NCBI GenBank assembly: GCA_963730365.1 | Contig: CAVSRM010000008.1 | Coordinates: forward strand, 678,878 to 742,877 | Direction of reading: 5' to 3' | DNA length: 64,000 nucleotides | Source of the DNA: Fodinibacter sp963730365 | Lineage (GTDB): Bacteria; Actinomycetota; Actinomycetes; Actinomycetales; Dermatophilaceae | Shown here: positions 17,801 to 26,769 of the stretch, in pieces | Layout of the letters: every line of letters starts with the position of its first letter | Numbering within the stretch: the first letter of the stretch is position 1 | Notes under the pieces: model-generated | What the model was told of the DNA's origin: nothing | Databases searched by the model: none | Seen by the model: only the letters and a program-made list of their open reading frames with translations | Program-made: the position numbers and the translations under genes

Positions 17801-18057
17801 CACAGTCGTCCTCGTGAGATAGGGCTGGCGGGGTCACCCTCGATCTGGATGACCCGGCCGTCCCGAACGTAGACCTTCTGGCCACAGCCCACGGCGCAGA
17901 ACGGGCACACGGAGTCGACGACGGCGTCGGCCGAGCTCGTGCGTGGCGTCAGCTCACGGGTCGCCTCGGACACGACGGCGGCACCACGGCCGAGGCGGTC
18001 GGCGCCCGCCAGCTGCCTCAGCACGGGCCACTCGAGCGGAGTGCGCACGTCGTCCAC
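14812..18057 (-). CDS. fdhA: Selenocysteine-containing formate dehydrogenase, catalytic subunit
   Basis: This molybdopterin oxidoreductase oxidises formate to CO2. It is read as one gene through an in-frame TGA at 17493-17491. The protein is homologous on both sides of it (IENQARI-U-HSSTVPGLGTSFGRGG), which is exactly where Fdh enzymes carry active-site Sec or Cys. The N-terminus has a 4Fe-4S motif (CPFCAVGCG ... LCPKG). The total is about 1081 residues, Sec near 189. A low-complexity Pro/Ala/Glu-rich insert of about 60 residues sits near residue 350. GTG 18057 or GTG 18048 are the candidate starts; the upstream frame to 18234 is not family-like. A SECIS-like hairpin follows the UGA, and selC, selA, selB and selD are all adjacent. 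Confidence 0.94.
17461..17479 (-). promoter_or_regulatory. SECIS-like hairpin directly downstream of the fdhA UGA codon
   Basis: On the coding strand, eleven bases after the UGA, CGTCCCC pairs with GGGGACG around the loop GGTCT. The loop matches the GGUCU apical loop of the E. coli fdhF SECIS element that binds SelB. The distance (loop starts 19 nt after UGA) suits bacterial SECIS elements. The hairpin lies within coding sequence and so constrains the codons after Sec. Confidence 0.88.
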
Positions 18058-18270
18058 CGTCCCTTCGCTGCGACCGGGGTCGGCGACAGCCGATCTCGTC
18101 CTCCACCACGCTAGCGGAGCGGCATCGGGGATGGGCCGCAGGGCGCCGACCGAAGTCGGGCTGTCCCACCGTGCGTCCGGCTCCCACGATCGGCCTCCGT
18201 CGGGCGACCCTCCTTCGCTGCCGAGGAACGGCACCGACGGGCCGTGTCACGGCATGGGAGGGCTAGGGTC

Positions 18271-18371
18271 GGGGACGGAGGCGTTCCTCGTCTGGTGACG
18301 GGCGCGGTCTTCAACACCGACGTGACCGAGGATCTCGGTCAGGCGGGTTCGATTCCCGTCCGTCTCCGCCA
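18271..18371 (+). tRNA. selC: Selenocysteine tRNA (tRNA-Sec, anticodon UCA)
   Basis: The 101 nt gene includes an encoded CCA (18369-18371). The acceptor stem is 8 bp (GGGGACGG with CCGTCTCC, one G-U pair). The anticodon loop CTTCAAC holds UCA at 18311-18313. The long variable arm has an 8 bp stem (18323-18330 with 18334-18341), and there is a TTCGATT T-loop. An 8 bp acceptor, a UCA anticodon and a long extra arm together define tRNA-Sec. It lies 31 bp upstream of selA, so it is probably cotranscribed and processed out. Confidence 0.96.
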
Positions 18372-18402
18372 CACGTTCGCCGGGCACGAGAGGACCAACG
18401 GC

Positions 18403-19701
18403 GTGAACGACCCTCGACGTCTGGTTCCGCGAACCGACACGGTTCTCGCTGACCCCGGCCTGGGCGCGGCGACCCAGCGCCTCGGGCGGGAGCGGGTCAA
18501 GTCCGCCGTCGTCGAGACGCTCGACCGCTGCCGACGTGGGGACCTCGCCCCCGACGACGTCGTGGCGGCCGTCCTCGACGGGTTGCCGCTGCGGAGCACC
18601 TCGCTGCGCCCGGTCGTCAACGCGACGGGGATCGTCGTCCACACCAACCTCGGACGGGCGCCGCTGTCGGCGGCGGCGGTCGAGGCCCTCGTGACGGCAT
18701 CCGGGCCGACGGATGTCGAGATGGACCTGTCGACCGCACGCCGGGGCCCGCGCGGTGCCGGTGCCCTCGACGCCCTGCGAGCTGCCGTGCCGGCGGCCGG
18801 CGACGTGCACGTCGTGAACAACGGCGCCGCCGCCCTGGCGTTGGCGGCTCGAGCCCTCGCGACGGACGCCGAGGTCGTCGTGGCCCGGGGGGAGCTGGTC
18901 GAGATCGGCGACGGGTTCCGCATCCCCGAGCTCCTCGAGTCCGTCGGCGTCCGGCTGCGCGAGGTCGGGACGACCAACCGGGTGCGCCTGGAGGACTACG
19001 CCACCGCGATCAGCGAGCACACGGCCTTCCTCCTCAAGGTGCACCCGTCGAACTTCCGGGTCGAGGGGTTCACCGCCAGCGTGCCGGTGGCTCGCCTGGC
19101 CACGCTGGGGGTGCCCGTCGTGGCCGACATCGGATCGGGCCTGCTCCGCCCCCACCCTCGTCTTCCGGACGAGCCCGACGCGATGACGGCCCTGCGAGCC
19201 GGCGCATCGCTCGTGACGGCCTCAGGGGACAAGCTGCTCGGGGGGCCGCAATGCGGTCTGCTGCTCGGTGCGGCCGACGTCGTCCACCGCCTGAGGCGCC
19301 ACCCGATGGCGCGTGCGCTGCGGGTGGACAAGCTGACCCTCGCCGCCCTCGAGGCCACCCTGCTGGGCCCCGCCACACCGGTGGCCCGGGCCCTGGCGGC
19401 CGATCCTGGTGCGCTGTGGCGCAGGGCGGTCCGGGTGGCAGGGGCCATCGGCCCGGTGGCCGAGGCGGTCTGGTCGGAGGCACGGGTGGGTGGTGGAGGG
19501 GCACCGGGTGTGGCCCTGCCGAGCGCGGCCGTCGCCCTGCCCCCCGACCTGGCCGGGGCACTGCGGCTCGGGGACCCGGCCGTCGTCGGGCACGTCCACG
19601 ACGCTCGTCTCCTGCTCGACCTCCGGACGATCCCGGACGAGCTCGACGACGTGCTGGTGAGCGTGGTGTGCGCACTGCTGGCCGACCGGATGGGCGCCTG
19701 A
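18403..19701 (+). CDS. selA: L-seryl-tRNA(Sec) selenium transferase SelA
   Basis: SelA is a PLP enzyme converting Ser-tRNA(Sec) to Sec-tRNA(Sec) with selenophosphate. The 432-residue protein has NATGIVVHTNLGRAPLS and the PLP-lysine motif SGDKLLGGPQCG (K277). An open frame runs back through the tRNA gene, but GTG 18403 has a GAGAGGA site and is the first start after the tRNA. It ends one base before the selB GTG. It depends on selD, encoded divergently. Confidence 0.95.
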   Translation: MNDPRRLVPRTDTVLADPGLGAATQRLGRERVKSAVVETLDRCRRGDLAPDDVVAAVLDGLPLRSTSLRPVVNATGIVVHTNLGRAPLSAAAVEALVTASGPTDVEMDLSTARRGPRGAGALDALRAAVPAAGDVHVVNNGAAALALAARALATDAEVVVARGELVEIGDGFRIPELLESVGVRLREVGTTNRVRLEDYATAISEHTAFLLKVHPSNFRVEGFTASVPVARLATLGVPVVADIGSGLLRPHPRLPDEPDAMTALRAGASLVTASGDKLLGGPQCGLLLGAADVVHRLRRHPMARALRVDKLTLAALEATLLGPATPVARALAADPGALWRRAVRVAGAIGPVAEAVWSEARVGGGGAPGVALPSAAVALPPDLAGALRLGDPAVVGHVHDARLLLDLRTIPDELDDVLVSVVCALLADRMGA

Positions 19702-19702
19702 G

Positions 19703-21451
19703 GTGCACGTCGTCGCCACGGCCGGCCACGTCGACCACGGCAAGTCCACACTGGTGAGGGCACTCACCGGCACGGATCCCGACCGGCTGGCCGAGGAGCA
19801 CCGGCGGGGGTTGTCCATCGAGCTGGGCTACTGCTGGACCGAGCTCCCACCCGTCGGCGACGTCGTCTTCGTCGACGTCCCCGGTCACGACCGGTTCATC
19901 GCGACGACCCTGTCGGGGCTCGGTCCGGTGCCCGTGGCGATGCTCGTCGTCGCCGCCGACGACCCGTGGATGCCACAGGCCGCCGAGCACCTCGCCGCGC
20001 TCGACGCGCTGCGGGTCCAGCAGGGTGTTCTCGTCGTGACCCGCTCCGACCTCGCCGACCCGGCGCCCGCCCTGGCCCGGGCCGAGGCCGAGGTGGCCGT
20101 CACGTCGCTCGCGGGGATTCCCTCGGTCGTCGTGAGCAGCCGGACGGGCCAGGGCCTCGACGACCTCCGCTCCGCCCTGGCCGACGTCCTCGCCGCCGTG
20201 CCGCCGAAGGATGCCGCCGAGGACGTCCGCCTGTGGGTGGACCGCCGCTTCCACGTGCGGGGCGCCGGCACCGTCATCACGGGCACGTTGGTCTCGGGGA
20301 CGGTCGGGGTCGGTGACCCGCTCGAGGGAGCGGGCGGGACGGTTCGTGTTCGCGGCGTGGAGGCTCTCGGCATCGCTCGCGACCGGGCGGGGGCGGTGGC
20401 CCGGGTGGCCCTCGACCTCGGCGGCCGACCCCCCGAGGGCGTGGCCAGGGGCAGCGCCCTCGTCACGCCGGGGGCGTTCGTCACCCCCACGGTCGTGGAC
20501 GTCGTCATCACCGGGGACGCCGCGGTGCCTGAGCGCCCCGTCATGCACTGCGGCTCCGCCCTCGTCGCTGTCCACGCCCGACGTCTGGGCGGACACGTCT
20601 TCCGGCTCACCCTCGAGCGGCCCCTGCCCCTCCGGGTCGCAGACCGAGCCGTGCTCCGCGACCCCGGAAACCGTGCGGTGTGGGGGGTGGAGATCCTCGA
20701 CCCCGTTCCCCCGGACCTGCGCCGTCGCGGCGCTGCTGCCGCCAGGGCCCACGACCTCGTGACGTCGGACCGCTCGCTGTCAGCCGAGCTGAGGCGCCGT
20801 GGCGTGGTGAGTCGTTCGGTGCTCAGACGCGCCGGAGTCGTCACCGACCCCCTGCCCGACGGAGCCGTCGTGGGGGGCGACTGGGTCATCGGTCCCGAAC
20901 GGGCGGTGGAGCTCCGCTCCAGGCTCGTCTCGCTGGTCGAGAAGGCGCAGGCAACGGGGACGAACGGTGTCGCGCCGGCGGCTGCCGCACGCTCTCTCGA
21001 CCTGCCCGACCCGGTGCTCGTCGAGGCGCTGGCGGCGTCTCCGCTCACCCACGAGCGCGGACGACTCACGACCGGCGCAAGACGGGACCTTCCGGCGGCT
21101 GCCGCCGCAGCGCTCGAGGCCCTGCGCGCCGATCTCGGCGTAGCTCCGTTCGCAGCCCCCGATATCGCTCGGTTGCGCGAGCTGGGGGTGGACGAGGCCA
21201 CCATCGGCCTGCTGCACCGGCGTGGTCACGTGGTGCGCCTGGCCCCGGGTGTCGTCCTGCTGCCCGACAGCGTGCGCGCAGCCGTGTCGCTGCTGGAGGC
21301 GCTGCCCCAACCCTTCACGGCCGGCGAGGCCCGGCTCGCGCTCCGCACGACGCGACGGGTCGTCCTACCGCTCCTGGGACACCTGGACGCGACCGGTTGG
21401 ACGGTGCGGATGCCGGATGACCGCCGCCGCCTCCTGCGCCAGGACCACTGA
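19703..21451 (+). CDS. selB: Selenocysteine-specific elongation factor SelB
   Basis: SelB delivers Sec-tRNA to ribosomes at UGA codons marked by a SECIS. The 582-residue protein has an EF-Tu-like GTPase with P-loop GHVDHGKST (residues 8-16), DVPGHDRF as the G3 motif and an (S/T)RSDL-type G4 motif. Beta-barrel domains II and III and the C-terminal winged-helix repeats that grip the SECIS follow. GTG 19703 begins right after the selA stop. Its RNA target in this window is the hairpin in fdhA. Confidence 0.95.
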   Translation: MHVVATAGHVDHGKSTLVRALTGTDPDRLAEEHRRGLSIELGYCWTELPPVGDVVFVDVPGHDRFIATTLSGLGPVPVAMLVVAADDPWMPQAAEHLAALDALRVQQGVLVVTRSDLADPAPALARAEAEVAVTSLAGIPSVVVSSRTGQGLDDLRSALADVLAAVPPKDAAEDVRLWVDRRFHVRGAGTVITGTLVSGTVGVGDPLEGAGGTVRVRGVEALGIARDRAGAVARVALDLGGRPPEGVARGSALVTPGAFVTPTVVDVVITGDAAVPERPVMHCGSALVAVHARRLGGHVFRLTLERPLPLRVADRAVLRDPGNRAVWGVEILDPVPPDLRRRGAAAARAHDLVTSDRSLSAELRRRGVVSRSVLRRAGVVTDPLPDGAVVGGDWVIGPERAVELRSRLVSLVEKAQATGTNGVAPAAAARSLDLPDPVLVEALAASPLTHERGRLTTGARRDLPAAAAAALEALRADLGVAPFAAPDIARLRELGVDEATIGLLHRRGHVVRLAPGVVLLPDSVRAAVSLLEALPQPFTAGEARLALRTTRRVVLPLLGHLDATGWTVRMPDDRRRLLRQDH

Positions 21452-21552
21452 AGGTCGCCAGTCGCTCCCGTGCCGCGTCATCCTCGCCGTCATCGGGTGC
21501 TGCCGTGCGGGCGGTCCTGCGGGCTGCCTTGCGGGGCCGACGGGTCGGCAGG

Positions 21553-23472
21553 ATGCTGGTGGCCATGCATCCCGGCAGCAACGAGCCGCAGTCGACCCCC
21601 ACGATCCGGCCCCCGGACGAGGTGCCCATCGGCGACTACGGCTTCCTCAGTGACGGCGAGGTCTCTGCCCTGCTGTCGCCGGCGGGCTCGGTGGACTGGA
21701 TGTGCCTTCCGCGGTTCGACGGCCAGAGCGTCTTCGGGTCCATCCTCGGCAAGCGGGCCGGGCGCTTCCGGGTGGCGCCCCTCGACGTCAACGTGCCGGC
21801 CGACCGGCGCTACCTCCCGGGCACCATGGTGCTCGAGACCACCTGGGGCACCCCCACCGGATGGATGATCGTCCGGGACGTCCTGATCGTCGGGCCCTGG
21901 CACCATCACGAGGACCGTTCGCAGACCTACGCCCGTACACCCACCGACTACGAGGCGGAGCACATCCTGTTGCGGACCATCCGCTGCGTCTCCGGCGAGG
22001 TGCAGACCGTCGTCGACTGCGAGCCCGTGCTCGACTACGGCCGCCTGCCCGTGACCTGGCGGTACCCGGGCGAGAGCTACTACCAGGGAGAGGCTCGAGC
22101 GGAGGGGTCGGACACCCGGTTGACCGTGACGACCGACATGCGGCTCGGCTTCGAGGGCGGACAGGCGAGCAGCCGCACGCTCCTCAAGGCCGGCGACTGC
22201 CACTTCGTCGCCCTGTCGTGGGGCGGCGCCGTGCCACCGACGACCTACGAGGAGGCCTACGCCAAGCAGGTGTGGACCGCGCACCACTGGCAGCACTGGC
22301 TGGGGCGCGGCCGGTTCCCGGACCACCCGTGGCGCAGCTACCTGCAGCGCAGCGCCCTCACCCTCAAGGGCCTCACCTACGCTCCCACCGGCGCCGTCGT
22401 CGCGGCAGGGAGTGCCTCGCTCCCCGAGACGCTGGGCGGCAACCGCAACTACGACTACCGGTTCAGCTGGATCCGTGACTCCACCTTCGCGCTGTGGGGG
22501 ATGTACTCGCTCGGGTTCGACTGGGAGGCAGTCGACTTCTTCTCCTTCATCGCCGACATCGCGGAGCGGGAGGGCGACCTGCAGATCATGTACGGCATCG
22601 GCTCCGAGGCCGAGCTGACGGAGGAGGAGCTCGACCACCTCCCCGGGTATGCCGGGTCCAGGCCGGTCCGCATCGGCAACGCCGCCTACGCGCAGAAGCA
22701 GCACGACGTGTGGGGTGCGCTGCTGGACTCCGTCTACCTGCACTCGCGGGCCGCCGACTACCTCGACAACCGCATCTGGCCGATCCTGGACACCCAGGTC
22801 AACGAGGCCCTGAAGCACTGGCGCGAACCGGACGCGGGGATCTGGGAGGTACGGGGGGAGCTGCAGCACTTCACCTCCTCGAAGATCATGTGCTGGGTGG
22901 CTCTCGACCGCGGCTCGCGCCTGGCCCGGATGACCGGCGAGGACGCCAAGGCCGAGGAGTGGGAGCTCGCGGCGCAGGAGATCAAGGACGACATCCTCGA
23001 GCACGGGGTGGACGAGCGGGGGGTGTTCACGCAGTCCTACGGGAGCACCGCGCTCGACGCGTCACTGCTGCTGGCTCCCCTGCTGCGCTTCCTCCCGCCG
23101 GACGACCCACGCATCCGAGCCACGGTGCTGGCGATCCGTGACGACCTGACCGTCGACGGGCTCGTGCTGCGCTACAAGGTCGAGGAGACCGATGACGGCT
23201 TCGCCGGCGAGGAGGGCACCTTCACCATCTGCTCGTTCTGGCTGGTGTCCGCGCTCTGCGAGATCGGTGAGTTCCACAAGGCGCACAAGCTGTGCGCCAA
23301 GTTGCTGTCGTTCTGCGGCCCGCTCGAGCTCTACGGCGAGGAGATCGACCCGCACAGCGGTCAACACCTCGGGAACTTTCCCCAGGCGTTCACCCACCTC
23401 GCGCTCATCAACGCCGTCCAGCACGTCATCCGGCTCGAGGCCGAGATCGCCGCCAGCCGGGACGCGGAGTAG
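21553..23472 (+). CDS. GH15-family trehalase (mycobacterial Rv2402 type)
   Basis: This protein of about 639 residues is collinear from IGDYGFLSD through to the C-terminus with the GH15-like trehalase of mycobacteria, as I recall that sequence; the shared stretches include GSVDWMCLPRFD, SWIRDSTFALWG, HFTSSKIMCWVALDRGS and EEGTFTICSFWLVSAL. It would hydrolyse trehalose (or possibly short alpha-glucans) in the cytoplasm; there is no signal peptide. Starts at 21505, 21553 or 21565 are all possible because no strong ribosome site is seen. The gene stands alone, 100 bp after selB. Confidence 0.85.
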   Translation: MLVAMHPGSNEPQSTPTIRPPDEVPIGDYGFLSDGEVSALLSPAGSVDWMCLPRFDGQSVFGSILGKRAGRFRVAPLDVNVPADRRYLPGTMVLETTWGTPTGWMIVRDVLIVGPWHHHEDRSQTYARTPTDYEAEHILLRTIRCVSGEVQTVVDCEPVLDYGRLPVTWRYPGESYYQGEARAEGSDTRLTVTTDMRLGFEGGQASSRTLLKAGDCHFVALSWGGAVPPTTYEEAYAKQVWTAHHWQHWLGRGRFPDHPWRSYLQRSALTLKGLTYAPTGAVVAAGSASLPETLGGNRNYDYRFSWIRDSTFALWGMYSLGFDWEAVDFFSFIADIAEREGDLQIMYGIGSEAELTEEELDHLPGYAGSRPVRIGNAAYAQKQHDVWGALLDSVYLHSRAADYLDNRIWPILDTQVNEALKHWREPDAGIWEVRGELQHFTSSKIMCWVALDRGSRLARMTGEDAKAEEWELAAQEIKDDILEHGVDERGVFTQSYGSTALDASLLLAPLLRFLPPDDPRIRATVLAIRDDLTVDGLVLRYKVEETDDGFAGEEGTFTICSFWLVSALCEIGEFHKAHKLCAKLLSFCGPLELYGEEIDPHSGQHLGNFPQAFTHLALINAVQHVIRLEAEIAASRDAE

Positions 23473-23694
23473 CCGGCGGCGCCGGGCTGACCCGGGCCGG
23501 ACATGCGGACCGTGCGCGGGGCTGCACGGTCCGCCTGGTCGCCCACGTCGAGCGCCGCGTTCGCGCCTCTCCACCCGTGGGTGGAGGGGCCGTCCTGCAG
23601 GGTTCCACCCCTGTGGCGACGCGCGGGCTGCCGATCGGCGACGACAGTGGTGACACGACATCGACGCCGTCACCGACAGCCAGGAGCAGACCTC

Positions 23695-24225
23695 ATGACC
23701 ACCAGCCAGTACTTCCTCAACCTCACGCTCCTTGCGTGGATCCTCTCGAGCAACCTGGGGACCCGGACCCTCACGAGGCGCCGCGCGGCGCTCCCCCTGT
23801 TCGTCGTCGCCGGCGCGGGCTGGTTCTACCTCAAGGACCTCCCGGGCCTGGGCAACGACGGCCGGCTCGAGCTCGTGGGCCTCCTCGCCGGGGTTGCGTT
23901 CGGGGTCCTCGCCGCCTTCACGGTGCGCGTGCACCGCGACGGCGAGCGCGTCCTTGCGACGGCCGGTGCCGCGTTCGCGGCCCTGTGGGTGGCCGTCATC
24001 GGCGGCCGCGTCCTGTTCGCCTACGGGGCAGAGCACTGGTTCAGCCGCGGTATCGGCGAGTTCTCGCGAGCGCACCTCATCACCGGCGCGGACGCGTGGA
24101 CCGCGGCGTTCGTCATCATGGCCCTCGCCATGGTTCTCAGCCGACTGGCCGTCACCGGCATCCGGGCCGGCCGCCTGTCCGACGAACAGGTCCACGCCGG
24201 GGGCCCCGTCTCGCTCTACCGTTGA
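23695..24225 (+). CDS. Four- to five-helix membrane protein, DUF1453/CcdC-like
   Basis: This 176-residue integral membrane protein has hydrophobic helices at about 4-20, 32-50, 62-80, 93-115 and 137-155. The pattern resembles DUF1453/CcdC-like proteins of unknown role. ATG 23695 has a CAGGAGCAG site; the frame opens earlier but the preceding residues are not membrane-like. It is 34 bp upstream of a sensor kinase and may be cotranscribed with it. Confidence 0.68.
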   Translation: MTTSQYFLNLTLLAWILSSNLGTRTLTRRRAALPLFVVAGAGWFYLKDLPGLGNDGRLELVGLLAGVAFGVLAAFTVRVHRDGERVLATAGAAFAALWVAVIGGRVLFAYGAEHWFSRGIGEFSRAHLITGADAWTAAFVIMALAMVLSRLAVTGIRAGRLSDEQVHAGGPVSLYR

Positions 24226-24259
24226 TCCGCACGGTGTGGGTCGGCAGGCGAGGAGCACC

Positions 24260-25426
24260 ATGGTCGAGAACACGAGTGAGGACCGACCCGCCGATCTCCG
24301 GCGGGTCCTGGTCATCGCCGGGTGGGTGGCCGCCGGGTTCGTTGGCGTGAGCACCCTCCTCGGCCAGCTTCCCGATGGTGGCCTGCGGGTCGTCGTGCTG
24401 ACGTCGACCCTCGCGGGCCTCGGGCTCTGGGTGGTCTCGCTGAACCCGCGGCTGACCGACGAGCGCGTCCTCTTCGCGTGCCTCGTGGGTGCCGGGCTCC
24501 TCGGGGCCGTCATCGACCGGCTCAACCCGCACGGTCCCGCGTACATCCTGTCGTTCATGGCCGTGACCGGGATCGGCCTGCGCCTGCGTCGCCGCCCGGC
24601 GATCGTGGCGGGGGTGGTGGTGGTCTGCGCGCTGGCGTGGGCGGAGGGCTCGACCTCGAGGAATCCGGCGGGTGCCGCCCTGAACGTCGCGATCGGCGCC
24701 GGGTTCCTGCTCGTTGCGGCGGCCTTCGCGGGTGCCAACCGCGATGCCAACGAGCGCGCCCAGGAGATGCTGCGCCTGGAGGCAGAGACGCGGCGGGCCC
24801 GCGAGGAGTCCGCCGTGCTCGCCGAGCGCGGCCGCATCGCGCGCGACCTGCACGACGTGCTCGCCCACACGTTGTCCGGACTGGCCGTGCAGCTCGAGGG
24901 GACACGCCTGCTCGCCGAGCACACCCACGCGGACCCCCGGCTCGTCGAGCAGGTCGGCAACGCGCAGAGCCTGGCCCGCAGTGGGATGGCGGGGGCGAAG
25001 CGCGCGGTGGAGACGTTGCGGGGGGAGTCACTCCCCGGTCCGGGCCAAATTCCCGAGCTCGTCGAGCAGGCGAGGCTCGCGACGGGGGCGCCGGTCGTCT
25101 ACCGGGTCGACGGAGAGCCAGGTGTGCTGGCCCCCGAGCGTGGCCTGCCTGTGTACCGGGCGGCGCAGGAAGCCCTGACCAACGTCGCCAAGCACGCCCA
25201 CGGTGCGGCCACGGAGGTCACCCTCACCTGGACCGCGGGGGACGTCACCGTCGAGGTCGCCGACCACGGGGGGACCCCCACCGGCCTCCCCTCGGGTGGC
25301 TTCGGCCTGACCGGCCTCGCCGAGCGCGCGGCCCTGTCCGGCGGCCTGCTGGAGGCCGGGCCGCACGGCGACGGCTGGCGCGTGCGCCTGACCATGCCCA
25401 GAGCGCAGCAGGAGGTGCCCCGATGA
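24260..25426 (+). CDS. Two-component sensor histidine kinase, NarL/DesK-type (HisKA_3)
   Basis: This 388-residue protein has about five membrane helices in residues 15-155, a short coiled coil (160-190), then the HisKA_3 box ARDLHDVLAH with phosphoacceptor H198. A C-terminal ATPase domain has the N box QEALTNVAKHA and a GFGLTGLAER G2-like motif. There is no periplasmic sensor domain, so it probably senses a membrane-borne or intramembrane signal. ATG 24260 follows an AGGAG site. Its stop overlaps the response regulator start (ATGA). Confidence 0.93.
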   Translation: MVENTSEDRPADLRRVLVIAGWVAAGFVGVSTLLGQLPDGGLRVVVLTSTLAGLGLWVVSLNPRLTDERVLFACLVGAGLLGAVIDRLNPHGPAYILSFMAVTGIGLRLRRRPAIVAGVVVVCALAWAEGSTSRNPAGAALNVAIGAGFLLVAAAFAGANRDANERAQEMLRLEAETRRAREESAVLAERGRIARDLHDVLAHTLSGLAVQLEGTRLLAEHTHADPRLVEQVGNAQSLARSGMAGAKRAVETLRGESLPGPGQIPELVEQARLATGAPVVYRVDGEPGVLAPERGLPVYRAAQEALTNVAKHAHGAATEVTLTWTAGDVTVEVADHGGTPTGLPSGGFGLTGLAERAALSGGLLEAGPHGDGWRVRLTMPRAQQEVPR

Positions 25427-26100
25427 GCGTCACCACCGCCGTGCGGGTCCTCGTCGTGGACGACCAGAAGGTGGTCCGCGACGGCCTCGCCATGATGCTC
25501 GGCCTCCTCGACGGGCTCGAGGTCGTGGGCACGGCCGTGGACGGCGCCGACGCGCTCCGTCAGGTGCAGGACCTCGACCCCGACGTCGTGCTCATGGACC
25601 TGAGCATGCCGACCATGGACGGTGTCGAGGCCACCCGCCACCTGGCCGTGCGCGGCGCCCGCGCGCGGGTGGTCGTGCTGACCACCTACGCCGACGACCA
25701 GTGGGTGTTCGGTGCCTTGCGGGCCGGCGCGCGGGGGTTCCTCACCAAGGACGCCGGGGCCGACGAGATCCGGTCGGCGGTGCTGTCCGTCGCCGCCGGC
25801 GAGGCCCAGCTGGACCCCTCGGTGCAGCGCCGCCTCCTGGAGGCCCTGGCCTCGGGCGCCCGGGTCGGCGTCGAGCCGGGCGCGCCCGAGACCATCGATG
25901 ACGGCCTCACGGCCAGGGAGCTGGACGTCCTCACCGAAGTCGCGCGAGGGTTGAGCAACTCCGAGGTCGCGCAGCGGCTCTTCGTCTCGGAGGCGACGGT
26001 CAAGACCCACGTCAACCACCTGCTCGCCAAGACCGCGTGCCGGGACCGCGCCGGCCTCGTCGCCTACGCCTACCGCACCGGCCGCGCGCCGCGGGACTGA
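25423..26100 (+). CDS. LuxR/NarL-family response regulator
   Basis: This 225-residue protein has a receiver domain with the acidic pair D13/D14, phospho-acceptor D59 (VLMDLSMP), and switch residues T and K (VVLTTYA, LTKDA). A linker leads to a C-terminal helix-turn-helix of the LuxR type (LTARELDVLTEVARGLSNSEVAQRL). It is the cognate partner of the kinase upstream, translationally coupled by ATGA. Targets are unknown; neighbours suggest envelope functions. Confidence 0.94.
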   Translation: MSVTTAVRVLVVDDQKVVRDGLAMMLGLLDGLEVVGTAVDGADALRQVQDLDPDVVLMDLSMPTMDGVEATRHLAVRGARARVVVLTTYADDQWVFGALRAGARGFLTKDAGADEIRSAVLSVAAGEAQLDPSVQRRLLEALASGARVGVEPGAPETIDDGLTARELDVLTEVARGLSNSEVAQRLFVSEATVKTHVNHLLAKTACRDRAGLVAYAYRTGRAPRD

Positions 26101-26283
26101 GCCGCCCGAGCTGTACCCGCCGCCGGCAGCCGGTGGTGCGGGCCGAGCGACGCACCCTCGTTCGGCGTGCTCGTGCATGCCGCGCTCCCTCGGTGTCCGG
26201 GCGATTGACGTCGCAGGGCTGGGGCGAGACGATGGATCGGGGAGTCGGTGGCCGTCGCCCCACGAGTCGGGAGGGGTGCGCTC

Positions 26284-26745
26284 ATGTCGGGTTCAGTCAG
26301 TCCCTGGCCGCAGGTGCGGCGGGGCGATCATGGTCATCCGGTGCGCACGCTGCAGGACCTCCTGCGGGCGCACGGGCACGGCATCGCCGTGGACGGCAGC
26401 TTCGGGCCGCTCACCGACGGCGCGGTCCGGACCTTCCAGGCGGAGCTCGGCCTCGCCGTCGACGGGATCGTCGGCCCGCACACGTGGGCGGCCGTGATCG
26501 TCACCGTGCGGCGCGGGAGCACCGGCGACGCGGTGCGGGGGGTCCAGGAGGAGTTCCAGTTTCGCAACCTGTCGGGTGATCCCGACCTGGGCCTCGCGGT
26601 GGACGGAAGCTTCGGGCCCCTCACGGAGGAGGCGGTCCGGGGCTTCCAGCAGGCGCTGCACACCGACATCGCGACGGTCGCGGTCGACGGGGTGGTCGGT
26701 CCCGTGACGTGGCGCGCCCTGGTCAGCGGGATGCTGTCGTTCTGA
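26284..26745 (+). CDS. Protein with two peptidoglycan-binding (PG_binding_1) domains
   Basis: This 153-residue protein is made of two tandem PG_binding_1 repeats, each with a DGSFGPLT...AVRxFQ core and a DGxVGPxTW tail. There is no catalytic domain and no clear signal peptide from the chosen ATG. The GTG at 26248 would add 12 residues and still no signal. The ATG at 26284 is supported by GGGAGGGG. It may be exported by another route or act intracellularly. It is convergent with the FHA gene. Confidence 0.85.
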   Translation: MSGSVSPWPQVRRGDHGHPVRTLQDLLRAHGHGIAVDGSFGPLTDGAVRTFQAELGLAVDGIVGPHTWAAVIVTVRRGSTGDAVRGVQEEFQFRNLSGDPDLGLAVDGSFGPLTEEAVRGFQQALHTDIATVAVDGVVGPVTWRALVSGMLSF

Positions 26746-26769
26746 GGGTCCCCACCGACCCCTGCCTCC

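Noticed and set aside
14791..17817. Long + strand open frame of 1008 codons
   Set aside because: It is antisense to fdhA, with no ribosome site and Arg/Gly/His-rich composition typical of shadow frames in high-GC DNA.
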